IMG/VR virus record: IMGVR_UViG_3300010970_000061
Coordinates: 1-34,952 of that record
Direction: 5' to 3' (one strand)
Source of the DNA: a virus
Length of the DNA: 34,952 nt
The position numbers were made by a program, and so were the translations under genes. Shown here one piece after another: positions 7,068 through 15,920 of this stretch. The notes beneath the pieces were generated by a model that made no database searches, was not told where the DNA came from, and was given only the letters and a program-made list of their open reading frames with translations. The stretch's first letter is position 1; each line of letters begins with the position of its first letter.

Positions 7068-9056
7068 TTAGAATGTACCGCCATCAATTGTTCCTGTGAT
7101 TTTACTACCTGCAAGGCTAGTTATCCAAGTAGGGTCGGCATAACTTCCTGTTGTATAAACTCCGTTTGTTACTGTTGCTGCATTGCCGCTAGTGTTTACA
7201 TTGATTGTGCTTGGCAGGCTTAAAGTAACTGAACCTGTAGAAGCTGAAACAGTAACTTGGCTAGCTGTACCAGTAAGGGCTGTTACACCGCTATTGGCAA
7301 TAGTAAAGCTTGGGTATGTACCGCTAACGCTAATGCCTGTACCTGCTGTAATAGCTACGGTTTGGTCAGGGGCAGAGTTAGTAACTGTAATTACACCGCT
7401 TGCCGCATTTCCTACGCTAATACCTGTGCCAGCAGCTAAATTAGTATTTTTCCAATAACCGCTTGTAGTGCTATATGTAAGTAATTGTGCGGCTGTTGGG
7501 GTAGTTAACTGGACATTGTCATCAGTACCGCCAAGACTAGAACCGCTTTTTAACAATACTTGGAATGTACCTGAACCGCCTGAACCAGCATGGGTAATAA
7601 TGCCTAGCTGAACCTTAATATTAGGTGCTACAGGTTTAACATTGGTTGGGTTACCAGTTACAGGGTTGTACCAAATTACATCACCATCAGCCCATGTTTC
7701 ACCGTATGCCGTACCGTTAGTAGTAATTCCATGTACGCCACCATAAACAGTAATACGGCCAAATTGGTTAGTAGCTAATGCTTCTGTGGCGCAGCCAAGA
7801 ATCAGGTTTGCATCAGTAATACCAGCTACGGTAGGGGCAAAAGTAATAACACCGCTTGCACCGACTACGCCAGTTTGGTAAATAATCTGTAATGGTGAAT
7901 CGTTAATGGCGGCTGAAGCCTTGCCATAAAGCAATGTTTCTTCGCCTACTTGCTGGGTAATGTTGTTTTGTTGGAAATTAAGCGTTTCTGTGGCTGTGTC
8001 GTACCACATTGTTCCTACAGGCGTAGCGGCAGGTATTGAACCATCAAATACTAAAGATTCAACGCCTGACATAGTGCCAGCATCATTAACAACGACTACG
8101 CTGTTTTGTATCAATTTGCCTGTAGTGGTATCAAAACGGGCTAAAGCGTTATCTGTTGCGGAAGCTGGGCCTACTACATCACCACCCAAACTTGGGCTGG
8201 AATTGGTAATAACGCCAGTAGTGCTGTTATAGCTAATGCCTGTACCAGCAGATACAGAAGCCCTTGCTTTTGCTGTTGTGAAGTATTCATTTGTGCCTTC
8301 AGCAATGTTGGTCGTTGTCAGAACTACCGCACCAGTTAAACCGTTAACGCTAGTTACCGCATCTGTATTGTCTATTTTTTGCCATACAGAACCGTTAAAT
8401 ACGGCCCAATCGCCTACTAACCAATCAGTAATGCCGTTTAGGTTTGTGCTGCCTGCTACATCCACTACATAGTAGTAGCCTTTTGTGCCTACAGAACTTG
8501 TAAGGGTAGGTGTATTTGTGCTGGCATTCCATGTACCTTGATAACTTAACGCGCCCAACACTGCGGCTGGAAGTTGGCTAATTGGTACTGTACCGCTGCC
8601 ATCTAGGGTTGCTACACCTAACGCTACGCCTGCATCTTTAGTGGCTGCAGTGCCTAAACCGCTAACTGCTGTGTAAGCAATAGCTATTGGTTGGTCAACG
8701 GCAGAAGTAATTTGGCCTTGTGCATTAATAGCTAAAGTAACGCTTCTAGCATCTGTTCCATAGCTGCCAGCTACTACCGCTGTATTGGCAATAGCTAGTG
8801 TACGGTTAGCAGATAAATCACCACCACCTGTTAGCCCTGTACCAGCAGTAATTGTGGTTGTAGTAGGTACATAACCTGTAACGGCAACACCGCTAATTGT
8901 TCCACCTGTAATGGCTACGGCATTAGCGTTTTGCTCTGCCATAGTACCCAAACCTGTTAATTCATGGGTATCGTTCCAATTAGAAGGCTGAACAATTGTA
9001 GTATCGCCAGCATCAGGAATTAAGCTAACAAACTTGTGCGTTACGGTTATTGCCAT
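7068..9056 (-). CDS. Tail fibre-like protein
   Basis: A 662-residue Gly/Thr/Ala/Val-rich protein. It begins MAITVTHKFVSLIPDAGDTT, a usual opening of phage fibre or baseplate-attached proteins, and has several scattered copies of an ITAGTGLTGGG/AAGTGISVG motif (near residues 70-80, 265, 540 and 575) typical of fibre shafts. The C-terminus (TNGVYTTGSYADPTWITSLAGSK, shown here in part) is a recurrent fibre ending. Its ATG overlaps the portal stop codon by one base. The equal length with the next fibre is probably chance; the sequences differ. Which of the two binds the receptor cannot be told. Confidence 0.75.
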   Translation of the reverse strand: MAITVTHKFVSLIPDAGDTTIVQPSNWNDTHELTGLGTMAEQNANAVAITGGTISGVAVTGYVPTTTTITAGTGLTGGGDLSANRTLAIANTAVVAGSYGTDARSVTLAINAQGQITSAVDQPIAIAYTAVSGLGTAATKDAGVALGVATLDGSGTVPISQLPAAVLGALSYQGTWNASTNTPTLTSSVGTKGYYYVVDVAGSTNLNGITDWLVGDWAVFNGSVWQKIDNTDAVTSVNGLTGAVVLTTTNIAEGTNEYFTTAKARASVSAGTGISYNSTTGVITNSSPSLGGDVVGPASATDNALARFDTTTGKLIQNSVVVVNDAGTMSGVESLVFDGSIPAATPVGTMWYDTATETLNFQQNNITQQVGEETLLYGKASAAINDSPLQIIYQTGVVGASGVITFAPTVAGITDANLILGCATEALATNQFGRITVYGGVHGITTNGTAYGETWADGDVIWYNPVTGNPTNVKPVAPNIKVQLGIITHAGSGGSGTFQVLLKSGSSLGGTDDNVQLTTPTAAQLLTYSTTSGYWKNTNLAAGTGISVGNAASGVITVTNSAPDQTVAITAGTGISVSGTYPSFTIANSGVTALTGTASQVTVSASTGSVTLSLPSTINVNTSGNAATVTNGVYTTGSYADPTWITSLAGSKITGTIDGGTF

Positions 9057-11335
9057 TATTGAACCCCAATAATTTTGCCATCAGCACCGCGTACTACTTG
9101 TTTTGGCCTATTTTGGTTTTGGTTAATGGAATTTACTAAATCACCTAATGCTAGTGTCATTTGTTCATTGCTTTGGCTAATTGCATCTGCAATAGGTTTT
9201 AATGGGTGTTCCATAGAAGCGGCCATAGCTTGTTCAGTTAGGTAAGCTTCTTCCCCTGTAGATTCATCTGAACCAATACGGGCAACTTCAATTTTCGCGC
9301 CATTGTTAATATGGGCTAAAAGAACCTGTGTATTACGTTCTGTGTTCATCTTCATTTGGGCTACACGCATTTCCATTTCAGCTTGGCGTTGGTTGCGTTC
9401 ATCTTCCAAACGGAATTTAAGGTTATTTTCCTGTGCTTGGTACTCTTGCTTGGCTTTTTCCAGTTCCATTTGCATTTGCATTCTTTGCTGTTCCAAAGCC
9501 ATATCTTGCTGGGCTTTAGCTTGTGCAGCCTGCATTTTGGCTTGCTCAATTTGCATTTGCATCTGCATTTTTTGCTGTTCAGGTGTAGGCGGTTTAGGTT
9601 GGCCTTCCATCTGTTTAGCTTGCTGCCTAAACTTATCTGCTGTTTCGTCAATAAGGCCTTCCATGCCTTTACCAGCTTTAAATGCGGTTACGCCAAACTT
9701 CAGCATTTCCATAAGCAATGGGGTAAGTTCAGGGGCAGTATTAGCTACTGGCAGGGCAGTTTGCATAAACTGGCTTACTGCGGTTAGGAATTGAACGCGG
9801 TCTTGCTTTTCTTGTTCTTCATCCTGATAAATCATGGAATCCGTAGTTACTTCAATACGGAAGTTTTTAGCAGGTTCATCTTTAAGCAGTTGTAATGCTT
9901 GTGGAATTAAGGCTTGGTCTTGTGGGCTTAACTGCATTGCACCACTAATTTTTACTATGGTGTCATCAGTGAAATGCTGGCAAATAATCTGCGCTTTAAT
10001 TTGTAACAGGGCAGTAGCAAAGTCCACTACAGCGTGTTGCATAGTCTTTAAACGCCCTGAAGCGTTGTTAGACTTAATAATTTGTGCGCCTAGTGTTTCG
10101 TTAGGGTCTGTTTGGCCGCGCTGAATGTCGGCAATACCCATAATTTCATAAATTTGGCCTTTAACTTGGTCCATAGCTTGGTAGCTGCTTTGTAATGCTG
10201 CAGCAATTGGGCCAATGTCAACAAGGTTAATAGCACCAACCATACCGCCTTTTTCGCTAAAGGCTGCGTAGTTCTTAATAGGTAACAGGGCGTTGTTATC
10301 GCCTTCTGTAAACAAACGCTGCAAGCTAGGTTCTGAAGCATCGTACACGCCACGCACTTTAAGGGCTTGAATAAAGCCATCAATGCGGTCTGCCAGTGTA
10401 TCTAGCTGCCTTGCTTGGTCTTGGTATAGAACAAAGTCAGGTACAGGTATTAGGCTGTCTGTTGTTAATGTAGAAAACAATGGTTTTGGGCAAGGCCAAA
10501 AGTTTTCAAGTTGTAATGGGTCATCACGGGTGTCAAGAATTTTGCCCATGCTTTTGGATAACCATAGCACTTGGCCACTTGTTTTATCCCAAATTTCATA
10601 AACGCAGGCTTCTTTTGCGCCTTCGCCCATTTTTTCATTGAAGCTTTTAGAAGTTTCAGGTTTAGTGTCTAGCGGTATTTGGCCACCTAGTTCTTCACCA
10701 AAGCGTTCTACCAGTGCTGGGCGGCCCATATACACTTTACGCCATACAGCGGTTACTTCTTCCCATGTACGGGCAACGGTTAAGCCAAAGTCACGCCAAT
10801 GTACATAGTCAACAGGGGCGCATTCGTACTCAATGCGTTCTTCGTTTTCACGGTAAATGCCGCCTTCTGTTTCAGCTTCATCAATATCTTCTGTAATTTG
10901 GTAGCCATCATCAGGTGCGCCTTCACCCATTCCAGCTTCTTGGCCAACAATGTGTGGTTCATAACGCACCCAAGCTGTACCGCGCCCACCTAGCAAGCGG
11001 TCTTGTACGCTTTGCTTCATGGCACTGGAATAGTCCCCGTAGTGTTCAATTTCGTATTCAAGGGCGCGTTCTAGCATCATAGAAGCTACACGGCCAATTG
11101 GGTCATTGTCCCTAAATCTACGGCTTACATCAGGGCGCGGAAGCCTAGCAAATACTGCTGGGGTAATGGTTTGTACATTTGACCAAAGAATATTGAACTT
11201 GGCGTTAGGGTTGTTTCTGCTTCGGGAATCATCACGATACCGCTTGGTAATTTTGTCTGAACGGCCTTCCCATTCCTTAAAAGTGCGTTCATACTGGGCT
11301 ATGCAGTTGTACCAATCTTGGTATGTGTGTTCCAT
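9056..11335 (-). CDS. Portal protein
   Basis: A 759-residue protein right after the large terminase, the usual portal position, and within the size range of P22-type portals. The N-terminal 350 residues hold the conserved-looking core (NVQTITPAVFARLPRPDV, then DRLLGGRGTAWVRYEP, then FWPCPKPLFSTLTTDSLIPV). A segment GIADIQRGQTDPNETLGAQ near residue 410-430 is typical of this family. From about residue 570 to 690 the chain is extremely rich in Gln, Met, Lys and Ala and helical, comparable to the helical barrel of P22 portal. It forms the dodecameric DNA channel. Confidence 0.88.
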   Translation of the reverse strand: MEHTYQDWYNCIAQYERTFKEWEGRSDKITKRYRDDSRSRNNPNAKFNILWSNVQTITPAVFARLPRPDVSRRFRDNDPIGRVASMMLERALEYEIEHYGDYSSAMKQSVQDRLLGGRGTAWVRYEPHIVGQEAGMGEGAPDDGYQITEDIDEAETEGGIYRENEERIEYECAPVDYVHWRDFGLTVARTWEEVTAVWRKVYMGRPALVERFGEELGGQIPLDTKPETSKSFNEKMGEGAKEACVYEIWDKTSGQVLWLSKSMGKILDTRDDPLQLENFWPCPKPLFSTLTTDSLIPVPDFVLYQDQARQLDTLADRIDGFIQALKVRGVYDASEPSLQRLFTEGDNNALLPIKNYAAFSEKGGMVGAINLVDIGPIAAALQSSYQAMDQVKGQIYEIMGIADIQRGQTDPNETLGAQIIKSNNASGRLKTMQHAVVDFATALLQIKAQIICQHFTDDTIVKISGAMQLSPQDQALIPQALQLLKDEPAKNFRIEVTTDSMIYQDEEQEKQDRVQFLTAVSQFMQTALPVANTAPELTPLLMEMLKFGVTAFKAGKGMEGLIDETADKFRQQAKQMEGQPKPPTPEQQKMQMQMQIEQAKMQAAQAKAQQDMALEQQRMQMQMELEKAKQEYQAQENNLKFRLEDERNQRQAEMEMRVAQMKMNTERNTQVLLAHINNGAKIEVARIGSDESTGEEAYLTEQAMAASMEHPLKPIADAISQSNEQMTLALGDLVNSINQNQNRPKQVVRGADGKIIGVQ

Positions 11336-11337
11336 AT

Positions 11338-12678
11338 TTATATCCTACGATTAACTATTTTAGGGGTTTCTTTCCACATTTCGTTCAGCGTTACATCAGT
11401 TTCGCCAACGGATAAACCTTTAATTCTTGTATCTTTAAGAATAGGTGTTTCTTCATCCTTCCAAACCACTGCAAGGTAACGAAAAGCATCGCTACCGTGT
11501 GAAGTCCAATCGTGTCTTGGCTTGTCCCTAAATACTTTCTTATCTTCATCGTATTCTCTTTGGTATTGCCGCAAACATTCAATGCCTTCTTCTGTTCTAT
11601 TATCAAACCAGCAACGCATTAATGCAAGCCTTGTTGCTTGTATTCCATCCTGTAATGACAGGTTTGGCACAATTTTTAGGTGTTTTATGTCAATTTTTGC
11701 AGAAATTTGTTCAATTATGCTCTTTCCACCACTAGCTAGTGTTTTGGCCCTAGCGTCATGTGGCAGGTAATGTGTGCCATATTTGTACCCAAATTCAGCT
11801 TCTTTTTGTTCCAATAAGCCAGTGTAATAGGGTATGGCCTTGCCATTGCTTTGGTGGTAATCCAATACCCGTATTTCCCCATACACCACCTGAAACCACC
11901 ATATTGCCGTACTGTCATTAAAACCCAAGTCCCAGCTTGTATGGCAGGGAAACATAGGGTCATAGTCCACTGTAGTAATACGCTGGCTATCTGTAAGAAA
12001 ACGCATTTCTTGACCGTAAAACGCGCCTAAGATGGCAGCCTCAAAGCTACAAAGAAACTCTTGTTCGTACTGGTCAGGGGTCATGCTGCGCTGTGCATCT
12101 TCTAATTCAGCTTTAGCAAGCAAGCCTGTTTTGTCTGCTCTAAATGTGCGTGTAAACCAGTTTTGGCTTTTAGAAGCTTCGTTATATACATCATAAAAGG
12201 CGTTATGGCCTTTAGGTGTACCAATAAACACGGCCCAACCGCTTCTGTCTGATAATAACGGCCTAAGTACAGCACCCCATACGCTAGGCTTCATGTCGGC
12301 ATATTCATCCAAAATTACGCCATCTAGGTACATTCCGCGCAGTGCATCGGGGTTGTCTGCACCAAATAGCCTAATACGCGCCCCATTAACCAGTTCTACC
12401 CATAATTCACTAGCGTTATGGCGTTTATATACGGGTTCTGCATAACGCATAAGGTAATCCCAAGCAATGCTCTTGGCTTGGCTATGGTATGGGGCTATAT
12501 AAGCGTACCTAGCGTTAGGTTTGCCTTCTATGCTGGCCCTTACTATTAGGTCATTGATGCAAGCGACTGTTTTCCCTGCTCTACGGTGCGCGACAATAAT
12601 AGCCCAGCGTTCCTTGCGTTGGTGGAAGGCTTCAAATACTTCACGGGGGCGGTACTTTAGCTTTACTAGCTTACTCAT
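11338..12678 (-). CDS. Terminase large subunit
   Basis: A 446-residue packaging motor. Walker A is AHRRAGKT (residues 30-37), Walker B is VILDEYA (121-127) with catalytic Glu125, and the coupling motif is FIGTPKG (151-157). The C-terminal RNase H-fold nuclease shows SWDLGFNDSTAIWW with a metal-binding Asp, PHDARAK, and HDWTSHGSDAFRYLAV with the last acidic residue. It overlaps the small terminase by 8 bases and precedes the portal by 2. Packaging strategy (pac or cos) cannot be read off the sequence. Confidence 0.93.
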   Translation of the reverse strand: MSKLVKLKYRPREVFEAFHQRKERWAIIVAHRRAGKTVACINDLIVRASIEGKPNARYAYIAPYHSQAKSIAWDYLMRYAEPVYKRHNASELWVELVNGARIRLFGADNPDALRGMYLDGVILDEYADMKPSVWGAVLRPLLSDRSGWAVFIGTPKGHNAFYDVYNEASKSQNWFTRTFRADKTGLLAKAELEDAQRSMTPDQYEQEFLCSFEAAILGAFYGQEMRFLTDSQRITTVDYDPMFPCHTSWDLGFNDSTAIWWFQVVYGEIRVLDYHQSNGKAIPYYTGLLEQKEAEFGYKYGTHYLPHDARAKTLASGGKSIIEQISAKIDIKHLKIVPNLSLQDGIQATRLALMRCWFDNRTEEGIECLRQYQREYDEDKKVFRDKPRHDWTSHGSDAFRYLAVVWKDEETPILKDTRIKGLSVGETDVTLNEMWKETPKIVNRRI

Positions 12679-13006
12679 CTGCCCATGCTAGCTTAATTTC
12701 GCCACCATCTACGCCTGAAACTTCATTAACTTGGGTTTCTTTCCATCTAGCGCGTGTTTTTAACCAAAATATAGCGGCTGCAGTGTTGCCCTTCTTAGCT
12801 TGGCTAAACAATGTACCTGCAATAGCTGCGTTTGCATCAATGCGGCCTTCGTCTAGTTCATCTTGGTAATACTTCACCAGTGTATCTGCGCTAATTTTTA
12901 GCCTTGTTGCTATATCTTCATGTGGGCAGCCTAATGCTGACAAGCGTTTAACCTGTTCTTTTGTTTCTTCTGTAGGCTTATGGGGTGGCCTTCCGCTATT
13001 TGCCAT
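12671..13006 (-). CDS. Terminase small subunit
   Basis: A 111-residue protein directly upstream of, and overlapping, the large terminase. Residues 14-45 (TEETKEQVKRLSALGCPHEDIATRLKISADTL, cut here for reading) form an HTH of the type used to bind the packaging site. The C-terminal part (AIAGTLFSQAKKGNTAAAIFWLKTR) is the conserved oligomerisation-like helix of phage small terminases. It recognises viral DNA and regulates the large subunit. Confidence 0.85.
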   Translation of the reverse strand: MANSGRPPHKPTEETKEQVKRLSALGCPHEDIATRLKISADTLVKYYQDELDEGRIDANAAIAGTLFSQAKKGNTAAAIFWLKTRARWKETQVNEVSGVDGGEIKLAWADE

Positions 13007-13008
13007 TT

Positions 13009-13878
13009 TTATAACTCCGAAATATTAGGGTTTTTACTGCGCCCTTCATGTAGCTTAACAAGGTCTTTATTGCCTTGCATACGCTTAATGGCGCGTTCTG
13101 TAGCTTTAGATTTCATACGGGCTAATTCACCCGTTTTACATTCACAATGCTTTAGGTTCTTTAGGGTGTAGAAAACAAAGCTGTTTCTATAGCTTTTAGG
13201 GCTATGGTAGGTAATAGGGGTTACGCCATGCAGTATGTTTACGCCATCCACAATAGCTAACCATCCATCATCTTGGGCTAACGCTACCCTGTAAGCTGGC
13301 ATTACAAAGTAACCGCCTTCTGCCATTCTCTTGCTAATTAATACATTGCTAAACACTTGGCCCATGTTCCCTGCATCTACATGGTATTTAATGGCAAAGT
13401 TCTTGTTAATGTTAATAGTGCTAAATGGTGTGCCTGTTTTCATCCAATCAGAATTAATGTTGCCTGATTCTTGGGCAAAGTATTGGCTCATTTCGGGCAG
13501 TTTTGTTTGGTATGTACCCCATAGTTCTTTGGCGGCCTTGCTTAGTAAGCTAAACATTTTAGGGTCTTGCTTAGTATCACCACTGAACCTGCAGTAATCT
13601 TCCCTTAACGCTACACGGGGTAGTGCGCCAAATACAGTGCTATTAGTAACCACCCCTAGCGTTCTGCTGCTTTTCTTGCTGGTGCTGTTTGCGCTGGCAT
13701 AGTCAAGAATAACCTTAACTTCAGGGCTAACCTTTTTGTAAATACATACTAACTTATCGTTTTCGTATATTTCACATTCAAAGTTAATTACCGTGTCGTA
13801 GTCTTTGGCGGTAGGTACTTTGCCTTTATAAGCGTTATGGTCTAGCTTTAAAGGGTCTGTAATGACTATTTTCTGCAT
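13009..13878 (-). CDS. TET/JBP-family 2-oxoglutarate/Fe(II) dioxygenase
   Basis: A 289-residue protein. The double-stranded beta-helix signature is clear: FSTININKNFAIKYHVDAG with the iron ligands His166 and Asp168, GVNILHGVTPI with His217, and SYRNSFVFYTLK with Arg231 as the likely 2-oxoglutarate contact. An N-terminal FGALPRVALREDYCR segment is also typical of phage TET/JBP proteins. Known members hydroxylate 5-methylpyrimidines in DNA. Substrate here (5mC or T) cannot be told and no DNA methyltransferase is seen in the window. The gene overlaps the ParB-domain gene by 13 bases and lies 3 bases upstream of the small terminase. Confidence 0.78.
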   Translation of the reverse strand: MQKIVITDPLKLDHNAYKGKVPTAKDYDTVINFECEIYENDKLVCIYKKVSPEVKVILDYASANSTSKKSSRTLGVVTNSTVFGALPRVALREDYCRFSGDTKQDPKMFSLLSKAAKELWGTYQTKLPEMSQYFAQESGNINSDWMKTGTPFSTININKNFAIKYHVDAGNMGQVFSNVLISKRMAEGGYFVMPAYRVALAQDDGWLAIVDGVNILHGVTPITYHSPKSYRNSFVFYTLKNLKHCECKTGELARMKSKATERAIKRMQGNKDLVKLHEGRSKNPNISEL

Positions 13879-14465
13879 TTTTCTAGTACCAGTGCCATAA
13901 CAATGGTGGAAAAATCTTCTATTTCTAGTTCTTTTTGCAGTTCTTGCAGGCCGTTAACTACGCTTTCAAATTCTTGTTCGTCATAGGCTAACCGCAGTAT
14001 TTTGGTGTCCCCGTTTAAGAAGTTGTCTAGCTTTTCGTCAGGCAACAGGCCAAGTTCAGCTTCTTGTGGGGTTGTATCTAGCAGTTCGTCTAATTCGTTT
14101 TCAGTAAAGCCAAGCAATTCTAGGTTGAAATTGCCCTTTAGCAGTTCTTCCATTTCTATAGCTAATAGGTCAGCATCCCAGCCAGCATTCATAGCTAGCT
14201 TGTTGTCAGCAATAATGTAAGCTTTTTTTTGGGGTTCTGTTAAGTCGCTACAGTCAATTGTGGGTACTTGCTTTAGGTTTAGCTTGCGCGCAGCTAGTAA
14301 GCGGCCATGCCCAGCTATTACGCCAGTGCCATCTACCAATATAGGGTTTCTAAAGCCAAACTCTTTAATGCTTGCGGCAATTTGCGCTATTTGGGCTTCT
14401 GAATGGGTGCGGCTGTTCTTTGCGTAAGGTATTAGCTTATCTACCGCTACTTCTTTGATTTGCAT
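13866..14465 (-). CDS. ParB/Srx-domain protein
   Basis: A 199-residue protein. Residues 1-75 are a ParB/sulfiredoxin-type domain: VDKLIPYAKNSRTHSEAQIAQI, FGFRNPILVDGTGVIAGHGR (GxGR motif), and LAARKLNLKQVPTI, then KAYIIADNKLA. In many phages and mobile elements this module is fused to a DNA methyltransferase; here it is followed by an acidic helical tail and no methyltransferase. It overlaps the TET/JBP-type gene. Members can hydrolyse CTP or nucleotides and bind DNA; here a role in DNA modification or nicking is inferred from context only. Confidence 0.75.
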   Translation of the reverse strand: MQIKEVAVDKLIPYAKNSRTHSEAQIAQIAASIKEFGFRNPILVDGTGVIAGHGRLLAARKLNLKQVPTIDCSDLTEPQKKAYIIADNKLAMNAGWDADLLAIEMEELLKGNFNLELLGFTENELDELLDTTPQEAELGLLPDEKLDNFLNGDTKILRLAYDEQEFESVVNGLQELQKELEIEDFSTIVMALVLEKCRK

Positions 14466-14505
14466 ATATAACCAAGTAATTAGTTAATGATGCTTAATTA
14501 TAGTC

Positions 14506-14655
14506 TTACTTTACTTCTTTATCCAAGTCTTTAAGCTTGTTAGCAATAGCGGCTCTGCGTTCTAAGCGTTCACGCTGCTGCTTTTCTAATGTAGTTTCTT
14601 TGTGTGGCCGTAGCATTGCATCTTCAGGCTTGTATTTTCTGCTCATGTGTTCCAT
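14506..14655 (-). CDS. Very small basic protein (49 residues)
   Basis: An open frame MEHMSRKYKPEDAMLRPHKE... rich in Lys, Arg and Glu, predicted helical, ending DLDKEVK. Its ATG overlaps the TAA of the preceding gene (TAATG), which argues that it is translated by coupling. No known domain. It fills an otherwise uncovered 350-base gap together with the gene at 14655-14825. The short gap to 14465 contains only AT-rich sequence. Confidence 0.5.
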   Translation of the reverse strand: MEHMSRKYKPEDAMLRPHKETTLEKQQRERLERRAAIANKLKDLDKEVK

Positions 14656-14825
14656 TACATATCCTTCATTTTTTCAGTAATGACTTCTTTACGGGTTTTG
14701 GCTGCTTCTTTAAAGTCTTTAGCACTTGGCGCGCCCTTTGCCCCTGCTTTACGCATCTTTTCGCCTGAACCTTCAGCTATGCGTTCACGCTTGGCGTGGA
14801 TATTAGCGTAAAGGCCGTTTTTCAT
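14655..14825 (-). CDS. Small basic phage protein (56 residues)
   Basis: The frame MKNGLYANIHAKRERIAEGS... followed by GEKMRKAGAKGAPSAKDFK closely matches a kind of short basic protein that recurs in tailed phages of aquatic bacteria; its role is unknown. It starts in an ATGA overlap with the stop of the preceding gene and ends in a TAATG overlap with the next, so it belongs to a coupled chain of small genes. Confidence 0.65.
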   Translation of the reverse strand: MKNGLYANIHAKRERIAEGSGEKMRKAGAKGAPSAKDFKEAAKTRKEVITEKMKDM

Positions 14826-15013
14826 TCTGCGTCACGCTTACCAAGAAACTTGCCGTATGCTTCTTCTAGCTTGGCTTTGCGTTCACCTTTAGCATTGTCG
14901 CGTTCTACATTTAAAGCAATAGCTACTGCCTGTTTTTTAGGCTTTCCAGCTTTCATTTCTGCTTTGATGTTTTTACCAACAGAAGCTTCTGTTCCTGACT
15001 TGTCTAATGGCAT
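14822..15013 (-). CDS. DUF6496-like small phage protein
   Basis: A 63-residue basic protein, MPLDKSGTEASVGKNIKAEM then KAGKPKKQAVAIALNVERD, which I recognise as a DUF6496-like phage protein. Helical with many Lys. Overlaps the next gene by four bases. Function unknown. Confidence 0.7.
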   Translation of the reverse strand: MPLDKSGTEASVGKNIKAEMKAGKPKKQAVAIALNVERDNAKGERKAKLEEAYGKFLGKRDAE

Positions 15014-15015
15014 GG

Positions 15016-15375
15016 TTAAGCCTTAAATTTAAGTAAATAAATGGTTGTGTCAATTTCTTGGGCAATATTGTCAATAAGCTGGCAAATTTCAGGTTCTTGC
15101 GGTAAGTCTGGGCGCGCAGCCTTAACAAATGTTTGCAAAGACTGCAAATAAGCCAACGGTTCTTTAGGCTGGTGGTATGTAGCAGGGAATTCAGTAATTT
15201 GGCCATAGCAGCCAAAATAGGCTTCTGCCAGTTCATCTGTTAATTGCACAATCCGTTCATAAAAGCCGCCTAAAGCTTTGTGTTTAGCGTAGCTTTTGGT
15301 TGCCCAATGAAAAAAATGGGTGTTTGTGCCTGAATGCAACATGGTTGCAAGAAACAACGCCATTGACTTTTCCAT
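15016..15375 (-). CDS. DUF5856-like four-helix phage protein
   Basis: A 119-residue protein with the pattern LFLATMLHSGTNTHFFHWAT, SYAKHKALGGFYERIVQLTD, ELAEAYFGCYGQI, characteristic of DUF5856 phage proteins and reminiscent of a Dps/ferritin-like helical bundle (several His and Glu in helix positions). Ferroxidase activity is not established. An internal Met at residue 5 is an alternative start; AAGGAT lies upstream of the chosen one. It lies between the PKHD dioxygenase and the small basic genes. Confidence 0.65.
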   Translation of the reverse strand: MEKSMALFLATMLHSGTNTHFFHWATKSYAKHKALGGFYERIVQLTDELAEAYFGCYGQITEFPATYHQPKEPLAYLQSLQTFVKAARPDLPQEPEICQLIDNIAQEIDTTIYLLKFKA

Positions 15376-15383
15376 ACATATCC

Positions 15384-15920
15384 TTATCTAAAGGCAGGGC
15401 CATAGCCCCAAGTAACTGCGGAATACCTAACACCACTGGTAACAGGTGTAACCCTGTGATGCAAAAATGAAGGGAAAACCACAATATCGCCCTGTGATTT
15501 TAATACATTATCGCCCCGTTGAAAATCAAATTCAAGCGCGCCCCCTTCAAAGTCATCATTAAGCAAAATGCTTATAGAAAGCTTGCGCTGTATGTTGTCT
15601 ATAGGTGCTTTGCTGTCAATATGCCAGTCATAGTGGCCGCCTAAACCATATTCTGCTACTTGGGCCTGTTCTAAATAGGAAAGGTCGTAGTGCCATATTG
15701 TGTTGGCTTGCAGTAGGTAGTTCTTTAGTACGCAGCCTATTGGCGTTAATAAGTCTTGCCATACTACGCGGCTAATACGGGTTTCTTCCTTAACTAAATG
15801 GTCTGTACCCCTGTTTATTTCAGCGGTTTTAGCTTCTTCCCAGTTAATGGAAGCTAGTACATACTCACAAAACTCTTTAGAAAGGGCTTTTTCAAACTTG
15901 TGGAAATGGGTGTTTAGCAT
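15384..15920 (-). CDS. PKHD-type 2-oxoglutarate/Fe(II) dioxygenase
   Basis: A 178-residue prolyl-4-hydroxylase-like enzyme. YGLGGHYDWHIDSK carries the iron ligands His100 and Asp102, FPSFLHHRVTPV the distal His155, and SGVRYSAVTWGYG the 2-oxoglutarate-binding Arg165. PiuC/PKHD-type proteins occur in many aquatic phages; their substrates are unknown in that setting. It overlaps RusA by 29 bases. This is the second non-heme dioxygenase of the window, unrelated in detail to the TET/JBP-type one. Confidence 0.85.
   Translation of the reverse strand: MLNTHFHKFEKALSKEFCEYVLASINWEEAKTAEINRGTDHLVKEETRISRVVWQDLLTPIGCVLKNYLLQANTIWHYDLSYLEQAQVAEYGLGGHYDWHIDSKAPIDNIQRKLSISILLNDDFEGGALEFDFQRGDNVLKSQGDIVVFPSFLHHRVTPVTSGVRYSAVTWGYGPAFR

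Noticed and set aside
9303-9794. Plus-strand open frames opposite the portal gene
   Set aside because: They are Cys/Leu/Ile-rich shadows of the Gln/Lys/Met-rich portal C-terminus with no ribosome binding site.
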